This document shows positions 17,382 to 26,902 of a stretch of 57,748 nucleotides of DNA, piece after piece. Location of the stretch: contig JAHCJT010000002.1 in the NCBI GenBank assembly GCA_026126245.1, positions 1 through 57,748 of the forward strand, read 5' to 3'. This stretch comes from Alphaproteobacteria bacterium (GTDB lineage Bacteria > Pseudomonadota > Alphaproteobacteria > Reyranellales > Reyranellaceae). The position numbers and the translations under genes are program-made. Below the pieces are notes generated by a model. That model was not told where the DNA came from. It did not search any database and saw only the letters and a list, made by a program, of their open reading frames with translations. The stretch's first letter is position 1; every line of letters begins with the position of its first letter.

Positions 17382-18346
17382 AGCGGATTCCAACAGGCCA
17401 CGGCGTGGCCATCGGGCTGAACGTGGCGCGGCAAGGGCTGCTCGCAAGCATCGGTGCGGCGCTCGCAACGCGCGCAGTATCGGCATGGCGGCAGATCGGC
17501 GCGTCGCAAGTCGGGCAGGTTGCCGGGGATCGACGCCAGCCGGTCCAGTTCTGCCGAGGCGGCCGGCGTGGCGGCGATCAGCTTTGCGCTATAGGGATGC
17601 AGCGCCCGCTGCATCAAGGCGCTGGTGGGCGCATCCTCCACGACGTGGCCGGCATGCATGACCATGATCCGCTGGCAGTATTCAGCCGCCAGTCCGAGAT
17701 CGTGCGTGATCAGGATCGTGGCCATGCCGGTTTCGGCCGCAAGCTCGGTGATGAGGTCCATGATCGTGGCCTGCGTCGTCACGTCCAGGCCGGTCGTGGG
17801 CTCGTCAGCGATCAGCACCGCCGGCCGGCAAGCCAGGGCCAGCGCGATCATGACGCGCTGGCACATGCCGCCCGACAATTCAAAGGGGTAGGCCATCGCC
17901 CGCCGCTCCGGATCGGGGATGCGGACCTTTTTCAGCATTTCGATGGCCTGTGTCCTTGCGCCGGCACTGGTGGCGCCCGCGTGGCGCACCAGAACGTCGG
18001 CAAGCTGGGCACCCACCCGACGGATCGGATTCAAGGCCGTGCGGGGGCTCTGAAAGATCATCGACAGATCGCGGCCGCGCAGTTCGGCGATATCTTTCTC
18101 GGATTGCTGTAGCAGATCGATGCCGCCGAACATGGCACGCCCGGCGGTGATCTTGCCCGCCGGATCGAGGATCCGCATGACGGCATAGGCGGTGACCGAC
18201 TTGCCCGAGCCGCTCTCACCGACCAGCGCCGCCGTCTCGCCCTTGCCGACCGCGAAGCCGACATTGTCCAGGGCGCGCACGATCCCGCTCCTGGTGCGGA
18301 ATTCCACCGAAAGATCGCGCACCTCCAGGGCCGGTACCGCACTCAT
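17378..18346 (-). CDS. Dipeptide/oligopeptide ABC transporter ATPase (DppD-like)
   Basis: This 322-aa ATPase has Walker A GESGSGKSV, Q-loop FQSPRTALNPI, signature LSGGM, Walker B VLIADEPTTGLDV and switch His in THDLGLAAEYC. A C-terminal cysteine cluster (CRYCARC, C, CW) follows. LSGGM instead of LSGGQ is common in DppD proteins. Both ends overlap neighbours by ATGA, giving tight translational coupling with the permease gene upstream and the second ATPase gene downstream. Confidence 0.92.
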   Translation of the reverse strand: MSAVPALEVRDLSVEFRTRSGIVRALDNVGFAVGKGETAALVGESGSGKSVTAYAVMRILDPAGKITAGRAMFGGIDLLQQSEKDIAELRGRDLSMIFQSPRTALNPIRRVGAQLADVLVRHAGATSAGARTQAIEMLKKVRIPDPERRAMAYPFELSGGMCQRVMIALALACRPAVLIADEPTTGLDVTTQATIMDLITELAAETGMATILITHDLGLAAEYCQRIMVMHAGHVVEDAPTSALMQRALHPYSAKLIAATPAASAELDRLASIPGNLPDLRRADLPPCRYCARCERRTDACEQPLPRHVQPDGHAVACWNPL

Positions 18347-19188
18347 GTGCGTTTCCTCGGATCAAGGATGTCGCGGAAGCCGTCGCCCAGCAGGTTGAAA
18401 CAGAACACCGCCAGCATCAGCGCCAGGCCGGGGAACAGCGCCACCCACCACTCGCCCGAGACGATGAAGGCCGCGCCCTCGGCCACCATGATGCCCCACT
18501 CCGGCGTCGGCGGCCGAACGCCCAGACCGATGAACGACAGGCCGGCGGCGTTGAGGATCGCGTAGCCCATGGTCAGCGACATCTGCACCGCCATGATCGG
18601 CAGAATGTTAGGCACAATGTGCATCAGCAGGATGCGCGCCTCGCCGTTGCCCGACAGTCGGGCAGCCTCGATGAAGCCGGCGTTGCGCCGGATATTGGCC
18701 TCGGCACGCGCTACGCGGGCATAGATTGGAAAATTGATGATGCCGGTGGCCAGCACAATGTTGCCGACCGTATTGCCCATCGAGGCGACGATGCCCATCG
18801 CCAGCACGAACAGCGGGAAGGCCATCACGGTGTCGACGAGTCGGCTGATGACGCGCTCGGTCCAGCCGCCGAAGTAGCCCGCCGCCGCCCCGCCCAGCGC
18901 GCCAAAGACGAATGCGATGACGACGGCGGCCATCGCGATCGCGAGGTCGAGCCGCGTCGCGACCAGCACGCGGCTGAAGACGTCACGGCCGATCTGGTCG
19001 GTGCCGAACCAGTAGGTCGCCGACGGCGGCTGCAGGGCGCGCGTCGAATCGGTGGCAAGCGGATCGTGCGGCGTCAGTGACGGCCCGAGCACTGCCGCCA
19101 GCACCAGCACGGCGAACAGGGCAAACGCCAACAGCGTCACCGGGTTCTCCGACAACACGTAGCGCATATGCCGAAGCAGCGCGATCAT
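18343..19188 (-). CDS. Dipeptide/oligopeptide ABC transporter permease (DppC-like)
   Basis: This 281-aa permease has an N-terminal OppC_N-type segment (about residues 15-40) and a core of five further membrane helices. FGTDQIGRDVFSRVLVATR near residue 58 is the conserved DppC motif, and EAARLSGNGEARILLMHIVPN is the coupling loop. The ATG at 19188 overlaps the DppB-like stop. It pairs with the DppB-like protein to form the inner-membrane channel. Confidence 0.92.
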   Translation of the reverse strand: MIALLRHMRYVLSENPVTLLAFALFAVLVLAAVLGPSLTPHDPLATDSTRALQPPSATYWFGTDQIGRDVFSRVLVATRLDLAIAMAAVVIAFVFGALGGAAAGYFGGWTERVISRLVDTVMAFPLFVLAMGIVASMGNTVGNIVLATGIINFPIYARVARAEANIRRNAGFIEAARLSGNGEARILLMHIVPNILPIMAVQMSLTMGYAILNAAGLSFIGLGVRPPTPEWGIMVAEGAAFIVSGEWWVALFPGLALMLAVFCFNLLGDGFRDILDPRKRT

Positions 19189-20198
19189 GCTTCCAGCCCG
19201 ACGCGCGGATCGATGACGCCGTAAAGCACGTCAATCACCAGATTCAGCGCGACGTAGAGCAACGCCATGGTCAGCACGAAGCCCTGGATCGGCGCGTAGT
19301 CCGAGGCGATCAGCGCCTCGATGGCGAAGGCGCCGATGCCGGGCCAAGCGAACACTTTTTCGACCAGCACCGCGCCGCCGAGCAGGAACGAGAACACCAT
19401 GCCCAGCGTCGTGATCACGGGCAGCAGGGCGTTGCGGAAGGCGTATCGGTAAGTGACCATGGATGGCGGCAGGCCGCTGGCGCGCGCCGTGCGAATGAAG
19501 TCGCTGGCCAGCACCTCGAGCATGGCGGCCCGGGTCATGCGCGCCAAAGGCGCCAGCGTGAAGATCGCCAGGGCGACAATCGGCAGGATGAGCTGGCTGA
19601 CCGCCGAAATGAAGGTCTCGCCCTCGCCGGCGATCAGCGCATCGATGACGTAGAACCCGGTAAGCCCCGGCGGCGCCGAGGCAAAGGCGTCGAGCCTGCC
19701 CATCGGCGCCGGCGCCCAGCCCAGCAGGTAGTAGAACACGTAGATCAACACGAGACCGGTAAAGAAGGCCGGCAGGCTGACACCGGCTGTCGTCACGACG
19801 CGTGCCGTGTGGTCGATCCAGGACCCGGGCCGCGTCGCTGCCAGAACGCCCAGCGGAATGGCGATGGCCATCGACAGCAGCAAGGCGCCGAGCACCAGTT
19901 CCAGAGAAGCCGGCAGGCGCGTCACCAGCTCACGGCCGACGGACTGTCCCGTCGACAGCGATTTGCCAAACTCGCCCTGCGCCAGATCGCGCAGGTAGAT
20001 GCCAAATTGTTCCGGCACGCTCTTGTCGAGTCCCAGCTTGGCGCGGATCTGCTCGATCGCCTCCCGCGTCGCGGCCGGGCCCGCGAAATAGGCGGCGGGA
20101 TCGCCGGGCAGTGCGCGGGCCATGACAAAGGTCACGACCAGCACCCCGAACACGGTCGGCAAGGCGGCCGCGAGACGCTTCAGGATGAACCGCAGCAT
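19185..20198 (-). CDS. Dipeptide/oligopeptide ABC transporter permease (DppB-like)
   Basis: This 337-aa permease starts MLRFILKRLAAALPTVFGVLVVTF, typical of DppB/OppB. The conserved segments PEQFGIYLRDLAQGEFGKSL (about residues 60-79) and FIRTARASGLPPSMVTYRYAFRNALLPV (coupling loop) are present. It follows the binding-protein gene by 30 bp and overlaps the DppC-like gene by 4 bp. Confidence 0.93.
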   Translation of the reverse strand: MLRFILKRLAAALPTVFGVLVVTFVMARALPGDPAAYFAGPAATREAIEQIRAKLGLDKSVPEQFGIYLRDLAQGEFGKSLSTGQSVGRELVTRLPASLELVLGALLLSMAIAIPLGVLAATRPGSWIDHTARVVTTAGVSLPAFFTGLVLIYVFYYLLGWAPAPMGRLDAFASAPPGLTGFYVIDALIAGEGETFISAVSQLILPIVALAIFTLAPLARMTRAAMLEVLASDFIRTARASGLPPSMVTYRYAFRNALLPVITTLGMVFSFLLGGAVLVEKVFAWPGIGAFAIEALIASDYAPIQGFVLTMALLYVALNLVIDVLYGVIDPRVGLEA

Positions 20199-20228
20199 CG
20201 TCGTCGCCGCGTCCCGGCGCGCCCGGCT

Positions 20229-21833
20229 TCAGCCTTTGACGAGCTGGCGGAAATCGAGCTGCCGATGGAACCAGTAGGTGTAGCCGGAGATGTTCTTCTG
20301 CATGCCGACGTCCAGATAGAGCTGGTACAGCGGCGCGCGCGGCACGTCGTCCATGGAGATGCCGACGAAGCCCTTCATCAGCTCGGCGTACTTGGCCGGA
20401 TCGGCCTCGAACCGCGCTTCGTCGACCAGCTTGTCGAGTGCCGGGTTCTTGTAGTTCATCGTGTTGAAGACGGCATTCTGGCCGTGATAGCTCCAGAAAT
20501 AGAAGTAGTCCGGGAAATTCAGCCAGCCGCCGAAGCTCGCCAGGTGCAGCGGCCGGTTCTTCTCCAGCATGGCCTTGCGGAAATTGGCGCCTGGGATCTT
20601 CTCGATCGTCGTCTTGATGCCGATCTGGGCCAGGGACTGCTGCAGCAGAACCGCCTCGGGCTCGGACACCGTCGCCTCGCCCATGTCGATCGAGATCGTC
20701 GTCTCGAACCCGTCGGCGTAGCCTGCCTCGGCCAGCAGCTTCTTGGCGTACGCCAGATCGGTCTTGTAGGGAAAGGGCTGCGGCCAGTCGGTCGTCGTCG
20801 GCTTGCCGGCGCCGCCCCACATCGGATTGCCGCGCTTGTAGACCGCGGCCTCGAACATCTGCTCGTACGGCACGGCATGCGCCACCGCCAGACGGACCTT
20901 CGGGTTGTCGAACGGCTTCATGGTCACGACCATGCCGACGTAGCGGAAGAAGTTCTCGACCGGCACGCCGACGATCTTGTACTTGCCGCCCGCCTTGATT
21001 TCGGCGGCGTCCTTGGGCGGCATATCCAGGGACACGTCGGCGTCGCCACGCTCCATCAGTGCGCGGCGATTCCCCGCGCCCGGCACCTCGCGCATGATGA
21101 TACGCTTTGCCTGGGGCAAGGGACCGCCCACCCAGTCGTCATTGCGCGCAAAGATCGTTTCCTGGCCGGGCGTCCATTTCTCCAACCGGTAGGCACCGGT
21201 GGTCACGACATTCGATTTGGCCCATTCCATCGCCCAGGGATCGCTGGCTGTCGCGTGCTTCTTGTACAACTCCGAGTGCAGGATCACCGGCACCGGCACC
21301 GCCAGGTCGGGCAAGGTAAGCTTGTCCTTGCGCAGGAAGTCGACGCGAAACGTGTGATCGTCGACGACGACGAACTGTTCCGGTTTTTCCAGCGAGCCAG
21401 CCTTGAGCTGGAACGTCGGAAAACCGCCGACCGACACGGCACGATCGAGTGACCATTTCACGTCCTTGGCCGTGACCGGCGTGCCGTCGTGAAACTTGGC
21501 CTTCTTCTTCAGCTTGAAAGTGACCGACATGCCGTCCGCCGCGACATTGTAGTCCTCGGCCAGCTCCGGCTCGATCTTGCTGTAGTCGTACGACAGCGTG
21601 CCGTCGGACAGCGTCTTGCGACCAAAGGTGAGAAGGCGGTCGTTGAGGTTCCAGCACGCACCGTAGCTGCGGAACGTCGTGCCCACGCCGTGAATGTCCA
21701 TGCTGTTGGGACCGCTCTCGACCACGACGAGGATTGTTTCCGCGCGCGACTGGGCGTCCGCCGATCGGATCGCAGGTGCCGCTATTGCAGCGCTGGCGGC
21801 AGCCGTGGTCTTGAGGAAATTGCGTCGCTTCAT
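20229..21833 (-). CDS. Family-5 ABC substrate-binding protein (DppA-like)
   Basis: This 534-aa periplasmic binding protein starts MKRRNFLKTTAAASAAIAAP. The RRNFLK sequence is a canonical twin-arginine motif, so export is probably by Tat. The SBP_bac_5 fold is shown by LKKKAKFHDGTPVTAKDVKWSLDRAV near residue 105 and RLAVAHAVPYEQMFEAAVYKRGNP. It is the first gene of the importer operon and diverges from the allophanate hydrolase gene. Family-5 proteins bind peptides, nickel or glutathione; a carboxybiuret-like or ureido ligand here is inferred from neighbours only. Confidence 0.9.
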   Translation of the reverse strand: MKRRNFLKTTAAASAAIAAPAIRSADAQSRAETILVVVESGPNSMDIHGVGTTFRSYGACWNLNDRLLTFGRKTLSDGTLSYDYSKIEPELAEDYNVAADGMSVTFKLKKKAKFHDGTPVTAKDVKWSLDRAVSVGGFPTFQLKAGSLEKPEQFVVVDDHTFRVDFLRKDKLTLPDLAVPVPVILHSELYKKHATASDPWAMEWAKSNVVTTGAYRLEKWTPGQETIFARNDDWVGGPLPQAKRIIMREVPGAGNRRALMERGDADVSLDMPPKDAAEIKAGGKYKIVGVPVENFFRYVGMVVTMKPFDNPKVRLAVAHAVPYEQMFEAAVYKRGNPMWGGAGKPTTTDWPQPFPYKTDLAYAKKLLAEAGYADGFETTISIDMGEATVSEPEAVLLQQSLAQIGIKTTIEKIPGANFRKAMLEKNRPLHLASFGGWLNFPDYFYFWSYHGQNAVFNTMNYKNPALDKLVDEARFEADPAKYAELMKGFVGISMDDVPRAPLYQLYLDVGMQKNISGYTYWFHRQLDFRQLVKG

Positions 21834-22141
21834 GGCTACCCCTCTGCGCGGGCCGTTGGCGATCTGTCGTCGCTCGGGGGTATGTCCCGTTGCGTGTCGC
21901 GTCCCCGCTTTCCTTCAAGTTTGTGCAATCGTCATGCCAGCAATCTGCACGGGACGGCCCATTTCGGGGCACCCCGGCCTCGACCTCCTGCCCAGCTTTT
22001 GGGCATTGCTGCTACCAATCTGGTCTGGCATTGCACTGGCAATGTCCAAGACGCCGAAGAACTAGTCTCAGTCCGTCGCCAGGCCGTCGCCGACCTTGGC
22101 ACGGCGTTTGAAGACGAGTGGAACATAGAAACGAGGGGACC
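21834..22141. other. Intergenic divergent promoter region
   Basis: This 308-bp stretch separates the divergent importer operon and the allophanate hydrolase gene. I find no credible reading frame in it. It holds the palindrome at 22029-22044 and two copies of GGCATTGC 25 bp apart (22002-22009 and 22027-22034), which look like regulator half-sites. No regulator gene is adjacent. Confidence 0.6.
22029..22044. promoter_or_regulatory. Candidate operator or sigma-54-like element upstream of atzF
   Basis: CATTGC-ACTG-GCAATG is a perfect 6-bp dyad with a 4-bp centre. The same place reads TGG at 22026-22028 and GC at 22039-22040, that is GG-N10-GC, the minimal sigma-54 spacing, although the -12 element is TGGC rather than TTGC. 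Nitrogen control would fit an allophanate hydrolase. The two readings compete, and neither is proven. Confidence 0.35.
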
Positions 22142-23983
22142 GTGGTCGACAGCCAAAGCGCGATGCTCAGCCTGGATATCGCGCGACTGCGGGCGGACTA
22201 CCGCGCCGGGCACCGCAGACCTTCCGCCGTCATCGAAGAGATCCTGAGCCGCATAGCCGCGCGCGGTGACGATGGCGTGTGGATCTCGCGCGTCTCCGAC
22301 GATGCCTTGCGGGCCGACGCCGCGAAGCTCGATCTCCGCCTGGGCGAGGATCCGCTGGTTCTGGATCGCGAGCCGCTGTTCGGCGTGCCGTTCGCGATCA
22401 AGGACAATATCGACATCGTCGGGTTGCCGACGACCGCCGCCTGTCCGACGTACAGCTATCAACCGACCCGGTCGGCGACGGCCGTCGAGCGGCTCTGTCG
22501 TGCCGGCGCCATTGCCATCGGCAAGACCAATCTCGACCAGTTCGCCACCGGTCTGGTCGGCGTGCGATCGCCCTACGGCGTGGCGCGCAATCCCTTCGAT
22601 CCTGCCTTCATCCCCGGCGGCTCGAGTTCGGGATCCGCCGTGGCGGTGTCGGCCGGCCTCGCGAGCTTCGCGCTGGGTACCGACACGGCAGGGTCAGGTC
22701 GCGTGCCGGCTGGCTTCAACAATATTGTCGGCCTCAAGCCCACGGTGGGCCTCGTTCCGACGACCGGCGTCGTGCCGGCGTGCCGGTCGCTGGACGTGGT
22801 GTCGATCTTCGGTCTCACCGTGCCCGACAGTCTGGCGGTTCTGGCCGTCGCCGGCGGTTTCGACGCCGACGACATCTATGCACGCGCCGCGCCGCTCGGC
22901 TACGCGGCACGACTGTGCGCAGCACCGGCGTCGTTCCGGGTCGCTGTTCCGCGCCCCGATCAGCGCCAGTTCTTTGGCGACGCCGACGCCAGGGACATGT
23001 TCGACGCGGCGCTGGCCCGCCTCGCCGCGCTGGGCGCGGCCTTTGTCGAGATCGACTATGCGCCGCTGGCCGAGGCAGCGGCTGTCCTGTACAGCGCCGC
23101 TGGCGTCGCCGAGCGCACCGCCGCACTCGACGCGTTCGTGGCGCAGCACGCCGAAGCCCTTCACCCCGTCACGCGCCGGATCATCGAAGGGGGCCGCGGC
23201 GCGAGCGCCGTCGATGTCTACAAGGCGCGCGACAGGTTGCGCGCCCTGGGTCGGCATGCCGAAGCGATTTTTACCGATGCCGACATGCTTGTCGTGCCGA
23301 CCAGCGGCACGATCTACCGCGTCGATCAGGTCCTGGCCGACCCCGTCCAGCTCAACAGCAACCTTGGCCACTACACCAACTTCGTCAACCAGCTCGACCT
23401 GTGTGCGTTGGCCGTGCCGGGCGGTTTCCGCCGCGACGGACTGCCGGCCGGCATTACGCTGATCGCACCGCCATTCAGGGAGCCGCAGCTGGCAGCTGTC
23501 GGTCAGGCGTTCCATCGTGCCGGGGGCGTGCCGCTGGGCGCGACCGGCGCGCCGCAGCCCGAGATCACGCTTTCCGATTCACCCGCTTCCTATCCGTCGC
23601 TCGACGTTGTGGTCCTGGGCGCGCACATGCAAGGTCTGCCGCTCAATCGCGACCTGCAGGCGCTGGGTGCCCGCTACGTCGCGGACTGCCGCACCGCAGC
23701 GCGCTATCGCCTGTTCCGGTTGCCCGGCGGCGGCGTCGCGCGGCCCGGAATGATCCGCGTCGCCGAACACGGCACGGCCATTGCGGGCGAGATCTGGCGC
23801 CTACCCACCGCGGCGGTCGGACCATTCCTGGCAAGCATTCCGCAGCCGCTGGGTCTGGGAGATATCGAGCTGTCGGATGGACGGCGGCTGAAGGGCTTCC
23901 TCTGCGAAGCCGTCGCCACGCAGGGCGGCGAGGACATCACGCGCTTCGGCGGCTGGCGGGCCTATCTCGCGTCACTCCCATAG
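22142..23983 (+). CDS. atzF: Allophanate hydrolase, AtzF-like
   Basis: This 613-aa amidase-signature enzyme cleaves allophanate to ammonia and carbon dioxide. The triad is K87 (AIKDN), S161 in GGSSSGSAV and S185 in GTDTAGSGRVP; the spacing between these residues equals that of AtzF. A C-terminal domain of about 150 residues (VVVLGAHMQGLPLN to the end) is the AtzF-type second domain. I chose the GTG at 22142 because a GAGGGG lies 5 bp upstream; an earlier GTG at 22118 is possible. No urea carboxylase is nearby, so allophanate probably comes from the AtzE-like reaction. Confidence 0.92.
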   Translation: MVDSQSAMLSLDIARLRADYRAGHRRPSAVIEEILSRIAARGDDGVWISRVSDDALRADAAKLDLRLGEDPLVLDREPLFGVPFAIKDNIDIVGLPTTAACPTYSYQPTRSATAVERLCRAGAIAIGKTNLDQFATGLVGVRSPYGVARNPFDPAFIPGGSSSGSAVAVSAGLASFALGTDTAGSGRVPAGFNNIVGLKPTVGLVPTTGVVPACRSLDVVSIFGLTVPDSLAVLAVAGGFDADDIYARAAPLGYAARLCAAPASFRVAVPRPDQRQFFGDADARDMFDAALARLAALGAAFVEIDYAPLAEAAAVLYSAAGVAERTAALDAFVAQHAEALHPVTRRIIEGGRGASAVDVYKARDRLRALGRHAEAIFTDADMLVVPTSGTIYRVDQVLADPVQLNSNLGHYTNFVNQLDLCALAVPGGFRRDGLPAGITLIAPPFREPQLAAVGQAFHRAGGVPLGATGAPQPEITLSDSPASYPSLDVVVLGAHMQGLPLNRDLQALGARYVADCRTAARYRLFRLPGGGVARPGMIRVAEHGTAIAGEIWRLPTAAVGPFLASIPQPLGLGDIELSDGRRLKGFLCEAVATQGGEDITRFGGWRAYLASLP

Positions 23984-24011
23984 CCGCACGCGCGCACCCG
24001 CGATGCCGCCT

Positions 24012-25286
24012 TCATCCGTAGACGAGCTTGGGCAGCCACAGGGAAATCGACGGCACATACGTGATCAACGCCAGCAGCGCGACCATCAGGATGAGGAACG
24101 GATTGACTCCCCTGATCACGACGCCGATGGGTGTCTTGGAGACAGACGACAGCACATAGAGATTTAGCCCGACGGGCGCGGTGATCAGCGCCAGCTCCAT
24201 GTTGATGGTAATGACGATCGCGAAGTGCACCGGATCGATCCCCAGCGGCTGCAGCACCGGCACCAGGATCGGCAGGGTGATCAGCAGGATCGAGGCGACT
24301 TCCAGGAACATGCCGAGGATGATCAGCAGGATGTTGATCGCCAGCAGGAACTGCCAGGCGCTGAAGTTGTTGTCGCGGATGAACTTGACCAGCGACGCGG
24401 GAATGCCGGACTCGGTGAGCCAGTGGCCGAAAGCCAGGGCCGTGGCGATGATGATGACGATTGTGCCGGCGCTCTTGATCGACTCGCCGATCACGTTCAG
24501 CGTCTCGCGCGGCTGAAACCCGCGATAGAAGAACAGGCTGATCAGCAGTGCCAGGAACGCGGCGAAGGCCGCGGTTTCCGTGGTTGTCACCCAGCCGCCG
24601 TAGATGCCGATGGCGATGACGACCGGCAGGCTGAGTGCCGGCAAGGCGTTGAGGCTGACGCGCAACAGCTCGGCCCGGTCGCGGTCCGGCTCGCGCGCGA
24701 GGTCATTCTTGCGGCCAAAGTACAACGACCAGCCGATGAACAGCGCGGCCTGCATCAGGCCCGGTATGACGCCCGCCAGGAAGAGCCGCGGCACGGACTC
24801 GTCGGCTATGATCGCGTAGAGGATCAGCGGCAGGCTGGGCGGAATGAGAATGCCGAGCGTGCCGGACGCGGCCGTCACGCCCAGCGCAAAGCTGGCCGGA
24901 TACTTGCGCTCGATCATCGCCGGGATAAGGATCGTACCCATGGCCAGCGCGGTCGCAACACTGGAGCCGCAGATCGCCGCGAACATGGCGCAGGCCGCGA
25001 CGCAGACCACCGCCAGGCCGCCGCGCGCCTGCCCGACCCATGCCGCCGCCACGTCGACCAGGGCGCGAGCGATGCCGCCGCGCTGCATGAACGATGCGGC
25101 CATCACAAAGAACGGCACTGCCAGCAGCGTCGTCGAATTGAGCTCGTCCAGCATCTTCTGGGCGATGCCCACGAGCGGCTTGCCTTCGGCCGCGAACATG
25201 ATGCCGGCGCTGGCGCCCAGCACGAGGAAGATCGGCAGCCCCATGCCGAGCAGCACGAAGAAGAGCAGGACGAGGAACTTGACCAT
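24012..25286 (-). CDS. TRAP transporter large permease (DctM-like)
   Basis: This 424-aa inner-membrane protein has about 12 hydrophobic segments and belongs to the ion-transporter fold of TRAP systems. Typical segments are FAAICGSSVATALAMGTILIPAM and GTLGILIPPSLPLILYAIIADESV. It works with DctQ and DctP to import a carboxylate with a sodium gradient. Only 3 bp separate it from the DctQ-like gene. Confidence 0.93.
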   Translation of the reverse strand: MVKFLVLLFFVLLGMGLPIFLVLGASAGIMFAAEGKPLVGIAQKMLDELNSTTLLAVPFFVMAASFMQRGGIARALVDVAAAWVGQARGGLAVVCVAACAMFAAICGSSVATALAMGTILIPAMIERKYPASFALGVTAASGTLGILIPPSLPLILYAIIADESVPRLFLAGVIPGLMQAALFIGWSLYFGRKNDLAREPDRDRAELLRVSLNALPALSLPVVIAIGIYGGWVTTTETAAFAAFLALLISLFFYRGFQPRETLNVIGESIKSAGTIVIIIATALAFGHWLTESGIPASLVKFIRDNNFSAWQFLLAINILLIILGMFLEVASILLITLPILVPVLQPLGIDPVHFAIVITINMELALITAPVGLNLYVLSSVSKTPIGVVIRGVNPFLILMVALLALITYVPSISLWLPKLVYG

Positions 25287-25289
25287 CGC

Positions 25290-25796
25290 TCAGCTCTCCC
25301 GGCCGGAATGGACTTCCATTCGCTCGGGATCGAACCGGAAGCAGAACTGCCACAGGCGCATCAGATAGCGGATCGACATCAGCGCGGCCGTCGTCGGCAG
25401 GGCGGCGTAGTAGATCCACAGGGGAAAGGCCAGGATCGTGTTGCTGGTCTCGCCGAGATCGAAGGAATCCTTGGCCGCTAGGTAGCCGAACCAGCAAAGC
25501 GTCGCGCAGAACACAACGGCAATCACGCAGTTGGCGATCTCTACCCAACGCTGACGGACCGCCGGCATCATGCGCAGCAGCAGATCGGCCCGGACGTGGC
25601 CGTCCTCACGCACCAGCTGGCTGGCCGTCAGGAAGGTCGCCCAGATGACGATGTAGATCGTCAGCTCCTCGCCCCACGCGACGTCGGCGCCGGGCACGAT
25701 GTAGCGGCCGAGAATCTGGACCAGATAGATGCCAAGACCCGTGGCGCCGAGAACGCCGATCAACCAGCGTTCGACGCGGTCCCACCACGCCAGCAT
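25290..25796 (-). CDS. TRAP transporter small permease (DctQ-like)
   Basis: This 168-aa protein has four membrane segments and the DctQ signature RYIVPGADVAWGEELTIYIVIWA. It bridges the binding protein and the large permease. It lies 92 bp downstream of dctP-like and 3 bp before dctM-like. Confidence 0.92.
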   Translation of the reverse strand: MLAWWDRVERWLIGVLGATGLGIYLVQILGRYIVPGADVAWGEELTIYIVIWATFLTASQLVREDGHVRADLLLRMMPAVRQRWVEIANCVIAVVFCATLCWFGYLAAKDSFDLGETSNTILAFPLWIYYAALPTTAALMSIRYLMRLWQFCFRFDPERMEVHSGRES

Positions 25797-25888
25797 GCGG
25801 AAGCCTCCCCGCTACGACCGTCGGTAGACGGCTGCCGGCACGCGGCTTCTGGGTCCGCGCGCCGGCGATACGACAAAGCCGAGTGGCG

Positions 25889-26902
25889 TCAGCTCCGTCC
25901 GGCGTCCATCGCCGCCGACGCTTCCTTGACCAGTGCCGGGTCGAGCTTGAGCTCCTTGACGACCTCGTCTTCGGTGGCGAGCAGCCGCTTGCGGGTCGCG
26001 TCCAGCTCCGCCGCCGACGGGCTGACGACGGTGATGCCGTTCTTCTTCAGGATATCGACGGCCTTGGCTTGCGACTCCGCCATCTCATTTCGGAAGCCGT
26101 CCACGTTCTCGGCCCAGCTTGTGGTGATCAGCTTCTGCATGTCCGGTCCGATCTTCTTCCAGAACCCCGCCGAGATCATCGGGATGTACTGGGCGAAGAA
26201 CTGGTAGTCCTGCAGGGTGTACCTGACGCCCGCCTCCCACAGCTTGGCAGACACGCAGCTTTCGTTGGTTGTGATCAGCGCGTCGAACGTGCCCTGGCTC
26301 AGTGCCAGCGGCACGTCGGGCCAGGCCGTGAAGTTGGGCACGCCTTCAAAGAACTTCACCCGCACGAACTGTCCGGCGCCGCCCGAGGTGCGGATCTTCA
26401 GCCCCTTGAGGTCGGCCGCGCTGTTGAGCGGCTTCTTGGTCGAGAAAGTATGCGCCGATCCGAGGTCGAGCCACTTGCCGGGCACGACGATACCGATCTT
26501 CTTCTCCAGCATCGCGTTGAGCTTCTTGCCGACGCTGCCGTCCGACACCTTGTAGATGTCCTCGCGGCCGCGGCCATAGAACGGCGGTGTCTGGAAGAGA
26601 TCGACGTTGGGCTCCAGGCCGCTGAGGTTCCACGGCCCCGGCACGCCCATCTCGGCGCCGCCTTGGCGCAAAGCCTTGGCGATGTCGCGGTCGCGGAAGA
26701 GCTGCGCGGAGTGGAACACCTCGACCTGCAGCTTGCCGCCCGACTTCTTGGTCAGGGCTTCGGCCCAGCGCGTCATCATCACCGTGCGCGTGTGCGTCGC
26801 CGAGGTATCCAGCGACAGGCGCATCTTGATGGCGTCATCCGCGAACGCACGCGGCGCGAACCCGGCCAACGCCGCGCCCGCCACGAACGACCTTCTCAGC
26901 AT
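25889..26902 (-). CDS. TRAP transporter periplasmic binding protein (DctP-like)
   Basis: This 337-aa periplasmic protein has the signal peptide MLRRSFVAGAALAGFAPRAFA. The DctP fold is shown by LTKKSGGKLQVEVFHSAQLFRDRDIAKALRQG and the ligand-carboxylate arginine region LKGLKIRTSGG. The ATG at 26902 has GGAGG about 5 bp upstream; the longer in-frame extension has no family match. Substrates of such proteins are usually organic acids. The MmgE/PrpD gene upstream suggests a di- or tricarboxylate, which is inference. Confidence 0.92.
   Translation of the reverse strand: MLRRSFVAGAALAGFAPRAFADDAIKMRLSLDTSATHTRTVMMTRWAEALTKKSGGKLQVEVFHSAQLFRDRDIAKALRQGGAEMGVPGPWNLSGLEPNVDLFQTPPFYGRGREDIYKVSDGSVGKKLNAMLEKKIGIVVPGKWLDLGSAHTFSTKKPLNSAADLKGLKIRTSGGAGQFVRVKFFEGVPNFTAWPDVPLALSQGTFDALITTNESCVSAKLWEAGVRYTLQDYQFFAQYIPMISAGFWKKIGPDMQKLITTSWAENVDGFRNEMAESQAKAVDILKKNGITVVSPSAAELDATRKRLLATEDEVVKELKLDPALVKEASAAMDAGRS

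Noticed and set aside
19077..21452. Very long open frame antisense to the dipeptide importer genes
   Set aside because: Typical GC-rich shadow: composition is Arg/His/Gln-rich with no family match, while the opposite strand encodes full DppB-, DppC- and DppA-like proteins.
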